Assembly (NCBI GenBank): GCA_945952575.1
Contig: CAMFIY010000102.1
Location: 1 to 8,868, forward strand
DNA from: an uncultured Leucobacter sp.
GTDB lineage: Bacteria; Actinomycetota; Actinomycetes; Actinomycetales; Microbacteriaceae
Length of the DNA stretch: 8,868 bases
Direction of reading: 5' to 3'
Shown here: piece by piece, positions 6,800 through 8,868 of the stretch
Layout: every line of letters begins with the position of its first letter
How positions within the stretch are numbered: the first letter of the stretch is position 1
Position numbers and translations under genes: made by a program
Notes under the pieces: model-generated
Databases searched by the model: none
Told to the model about the DNA's origin: nothing
What the model saw: the letters and a program-made list of their open reading frames with translations, nothing else

Positions 6800-6933
6800 G
6801 AGGCTGGCTCGTTCGCGGACGACCGCTGTCGTCGGCGTGACCGCGCGCCGCGACGAGTGCTTCGGTGTTCGACGGGTCATGTCGCCGTCCGCTCTCGTGC
6901 GCCCCCGGGTGAGCGGTGCAGCGTATTCATGTG

Positions 6934-6968
6934 CATACAGAAATACGGCTATGTCGTATCTCTGTATG
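6934..6968. repeat. 35-base near-perfect inverted repeat, putative operator
   Basis: The left arm CATACAGAAATACG (6934-6947) and right arm CGTATCTCTGTATG (6955-6968) are reverse complements at 13 of 14 positions, around the 7-base spacer GCTATGT. The right arm overlaps the proposed -35 box by three bases, the position expected for a repressor, or for an activator touching sigma. A version of the left arm recurs before the GntR gene (6029-6042). Confidence 0.7.
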
Positions 6969-6981
6969 ACAGTTATCCAAA
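6962..6981 (+). promoter_or_regulatory. Shared regulatory element, copy 2 (TorT-like promoter)
   Basis: CTGTATGACAGTTATCCAAA is the partner of the element at 3021-3040 (16 of 20 identical). Its left half CTGT-ATG-ACAG is itself an inverted repeat, and it overlaps both the right arm of the large repeat and the -35 box. Confidence 0.5.
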
Positions 6982-6994
6982 AATCTGCTACTCT
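6966..6994 (+). promoter_or_regulatory. Promoter of the TorT-like transport operon
   Basis: ATGACA (6966-6971; five of six matches to TTGACA) and TACTCT (6989-6994; TANNNT) are exactly 17 bases apart. Transcription should begin near 7001, giving a leader of about 87 bases before the ATG at 7089. Confidence 0.62.
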
Positions 6995-7012
6995 TCAACG
7001 AGACCGCCCGGT

Positions 7013-7059
7013 GCGGGCCTCGCGCCCGCCGGACGTGTCCTCAACGGGGCGCGCGCCCC
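7013..7059 (+). other. Structured leader of the transport operon mRNA
   Basis: Three hairpins can be drawn in the predicted leader: GCGGGC/GCCCGC (7013-7029), GGAC/GTCC (7031-7040) and the perfect 14-base palindrome GGGGCGCGCGCCCC (7046-7059). They end 15 bases before the ribosome site. No known riboswitch pattern is recognised. In GC-rich DNA such stems may be chance or mRNA-stabilising. Confidence 0.35.
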
Positions 7060-7074
7060 ACATGCACCAAGCAC

Positions 7075-7081
7075 AAAGGAG
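7075..7081 (+). promoter_or_regulatory. Ribosome binding site of the TorT-like gene
   Basis: AAAGGAG, 7 bases before the ATG at 7089, rules out the longer frame that is open back to 6837. Confidence 0.85.
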
Positions 7082-7088
7082 TGACGCT

Positions 7089-8228
7089 ATGAAACGACCC
7101 GGACGACGGTTGCTCGCGATCGCAGGGGCGGCGCTCGCCGCAGCAACCCTGCTGAGCGGTTGCGGCGCGGCAGGAGCCGATGCGCCGAAGAACGAGGAGC
7201 CGAAGACGGCGGCGGTCGACTGGACCGCACCCGCGCTCTTCACTCAACTGGACGGAACCTCGAAGGAGGGAACCTATTCGCCCATCCCGGTCAAGGAAGT
7301 GACCAAGCCGTGGAAGGTCTGCGTGCTGTTCCCGCACATGAAGGACTCCTACTGGCTCGCCACGAACTACGGCACGTTGGTCGAGGCCAAGCGCGACGGC
7401 ATCGAGTACCAGCTCTACGAGGCCGGCGGATACGACAACCTCGACAAACAGGTGACGCAGATGGAGGACTGCATCACGCAGGGCTATGACGCCATCGTCC
7501 TCGGCGCCATCAGCGCGAAGGGTCTCTGCACGCAGATCGCCTCGGCTCTCGACAAGGGGATTCCGGTCGTCGACTTCATCAACGGCACCGACTGCCCCGA
7601 TTCGCTCGGCAACCCGCTGTTCTCGCACGCCCTCGTGAGCTTCCACGACCTCGCAGTCACCACGGCGGAGTACCTCATCGATCATTCGGACGGCGAGGAC
7701 CGGCACGTCGGCTTCTTCCCCGGGCCGGAGGGCGCAGGCTGGTCGGACGCCGCGGTCGATGGCTTCGAGAGCACCATCAAGGGCACCAACGTCTCGATCT
7801 CGGTCATGCGGAGAGCAGACCCCGGCCTCGATACGCAGCTCGCGCTGATCGAGGACTCGCTGAAGGCCTACCCCGACATCAACACTCTGGTCGGCGTGGA
7901 CATCGCGGCCGAGGCCGCCGTCGTCGGCGTCCGCAATGCGAACCTCCAGGACAAGGTCGACGTCTTCGCCTTCGACATCATCCCGGGCGTCTTCGACGCG
8001 ATCGTCGCGGGCGACGCGGTCGGTTCCCCGACGGACTACACCGTGGTCCAGGGTCGGATGGCGATCGATCAGGCGGTCCGCATGCTCGAGGGGCAGAAGC
8101 TCGAGTCGCCCACCGCCGGCCCCATCCCCGAAATGGTCACCGCCGACAACGCGAAGCAGATCGAGTACACGCTGATGTTCGCCCCGCGTGATTTCGAGGC
8201 GACGTACCAGTGGTCGCCTGAGTCCTGA
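7089..8228 (+). CDS. TorT-like periplasmic-binding-fold lipoprotein, ABC transporter solute receptor
   Basis: This 379-residue extracytoplasmic substrate-binding protein starts at the ATG with AAAGGAG 7 bases upstream. A lipoprotein signal is plain: basic MKRPGRR, a hydrophobic core, then LLSGC with the lipidated cysteine at 25. The mature part is a type-I periplasmic-binding fold closely resembling the TorT family: FPHMKDSYWLATNYG (81-95), YEAGGYDNLDKQ (110-121), PGPEGAGW (211-218) and SPTDYTVVQGRMAIDQAV (313-330) match TorT-type motifs. In enterobacteria TorT senses TMAO for the TorS kinase, but no torS, torR or reductase gene is present; instead an RbsA-type ATPase follows 50 bases later, so it most likely delivers a solute to an importer. 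Four extra cysteines (78, 128, 147, 169) could form disulfides. Ligand unknown; with the dehydrogenase and FCD regulator nearby, a polar or acidic small molecule is inferred. Confidence 0.9.
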   Translation: MKRPGRRLLAIAGAALAAATLLSGCGAAGADAPKNEEPKTAAVDWTAPALFTQLDGTSKEGTYSPIPVKEVTKPWKVCVLFPHMKDSYWLATNYGTLVEAKRDGIEYQLYEAGGYDNLDKQVTQMEDCITQGYDAIVLGAISAKGLCTQIASALDKGIPVVDFINGTDCPDSLGNPLFSHALVSFHDLAVTTAEYLIDHSDGEDRHVGFFPGPEGAGWSDAAVDGFESTIKGTNVSISVMRRADPGLDTQLALIEDSLKAYPDINTLVGVDIAAEAAVVGVRNANLQDKVDVFAFDIIPGVFDAIVAGDAVGSPTDYTVVQGRMAIDQAVRMLEGQKLESPTAGPIPEMVTADNAKQIEYTLMFAPRDFEATYQWSPES

Positions 8229-8278
8229 GCCGACACGGCTCCGATACAGGACCAGACGCAGCAGAGAACGGAGTTCCC

Positions 8279-8868
8279 GTGGAACCGGTAATCGCCCTAG
8301 AGGGGATCGTCAAGCAGTTCGGTGCGGTTCGCGCGCTGAAGGGCGTGGACTTCGCGCTCTACCCGGGCGAGGTGCATGTCCTGCTCGGCGAGAACGGGGC
8401 AGGGAAGTCGACGCTCGTCAACACGATCCTCGGCACCTACATCCCCGATGAGGGGACGATCGCCATCCGCGGGAAGGCGGTATCACACCACAACCCCGCC
8501 ATCGCGCGCGCCAACGGCATCAACGTCGTGCTCCAGGATTTCAGCCTGGCGCCGACGCTGAGCGTGGCGGAGAACCTGTTCCTCGGCAGGGAGCCGCTGA
8601 AGAACGGCTTCGTCAGCCAGCGTGAGATGCGGAGCCGTGCACTCGCCATACTCGAACGCCTCGGCGGCGGGATCGATCCCGCCGCCGAGGCCGGCACCCT
8701 AGCCCGGGCCGAGCAACAGCTCGTCGAGATCGCGAAGTCCCTGGTCGGCGTTCCCGGAGTCATGCTGCTCGACGAGCCCACGGCCGCCATCAGCGACGAC
8801 GAGTCGGAACGCCTCTTCACGATCGTCGACTCGTTGCGCGAGGAGGGCTGGGCGATCCTCTACATCAC
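8279..8868 (+). CDS. Carbohydrate-type ABC transporter ATPase, RbsA/XylG-like (3' truncated)
   Basis: The first 196 complete codons of a cytoplasmic ATPase are present; the frame is still open at the window edge. Family members are about 500 residues with two fused nucleotide-binding domains, so only most of the first is seen. The start is GTG with GGAG 5 bases upstream and 50 bases after the binding-protein stop, indicating one operon. Walker A is GENGAGKST (37-45), the Q-loop glutamine is Q86 (VVLQDFSLAPTLSVAENLFLGRE follows the CUT2-family pattern), and Walker B is VMLLDEPTAA (161-170, catalytic-position E166). The signature region reads LARAEQQLVEIAKSL (141-155): the QxVEIAK part is family-typical, but the leading LS-G is replaced by LARAE, lacking the usual serine and glycine. 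It should power uptake of the TorT-like protein's ligand, with an RbsC-type permease expected downstream. Confidence 0.92.
   Translation, partial: MEPVIALEGIVKQFGAVRALKGVDFALYPGEVHVLLGENGAGKSTLVNTILGTYIPDEGTIAIRGKAVSHHNPAIARANGINVVLQDFSLAPTLSVAENLFLGREPLKNGFVSQREMRSRALAILERLGGGIDPAAEAGTLARAEQQLVEIAKSLVGVPGVMLLDEPTAAISDDESERLFTIVDSLREEGWAILYI

Larger units (their letters stand above)
6749..7088. other. 340-base intergenic control region
   Basis: No gene is supported here. The region holds, in order, the candidate terminator, about 130 bases (6800-6930) in which I see nothing, the inverted repeat and promoter listed separately (6934-6994), and a structured leader (about 7001-7088). The frame of the binding-protein gene stays open upstream to 6837, but that stretch is composition-driven and lacks a start signal. 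The AT-rich block 6925-6995 contrasts strongly with its surroundings. Confidence 0.6.

Noticed and set aside
6837..7088. Upstream extension of the TorT-like gene to 6837
   Set aside because: It would bury the promoter and a lipoprotein signal that begins perfectly at 7089 behind an excellent ribosome site.
1..8868. CRISPR arrays, tRNA or rRNA genes, insertion sequences
   Set aside because: No regularly spaced repeats, cloverleaf-like segment, rRNA sequence, transposase or terminal inverted repeats were seen on reading both strands.

Overview
The window is high-GC DNA with actinobacterial features: GTG and TTG starts, strong AGGAGG-type ribosome sites, and a release-factor gene with a TANNNT -10 box set almost directly against its ATG. 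Protein style and gene content (a polyamine-type permease pair beside prfB) suggest a Microbacteriaceae member, perhaps Microbacterium. That assignment is inference from family memory, not a database result.

Layout. Positions 1-1249 hold the end of a PotB-like permease and a complete PotC-like permease, translationally coupled by a 4-base overlap; they are the membrane half of a polyamine-type ABC importer. A 192-base gap with a hairpin and a probable leaderless promoter leads to prfB (1442-2545), an intact release factor 2 with no programmed frameshift. After prfB the content turns accessory. A decayed minus-strand medium-chain oxidoreductase pseudogene (2561-2955) keeps its ribosome site, its first ~30 residues and its C-terminus but has lost the middle. 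Divergent from it, across a short AT-rich regulatory patch, is a 979-residue FAD/iron-sulfur D-2-hydroxyacid dehydrogenase-type protein (3099-6038). It is followed by a FadR-type GntR regulator (6098-6748), then a 340-base control region, a TorT-like lipoprotein binding protein (7089-8228) and the first 196 codons of an RbsA-type ATPase running off the window (8279-8868).

How the genes may work together. The three right-hand units appear tied together by control DNA. A 20-base element is shared (16/20, with 12 consecutive identical bases) between the dehydrogenase upstream region and the binding-protein promoter. A 14-base arm of a 35-base inverted repeat at the binding-protein promoter recurs (12/14) just before the GntR gene. 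The simplest reading is a local regulon: the GntR protein senses a small acid and controls both an importer (TorT-like binding protein, RbsA-type ATPase, permease presumably just beyond the window) and a membrane-associated flavin/iron-sulfur enzyme that oxidises the imported hydroxyacid or a product of it. The substrate cannot be read from the sequence. This uptake-plus-oxidation locus, and its operator set, is the most promising candidate for something undescribed here.
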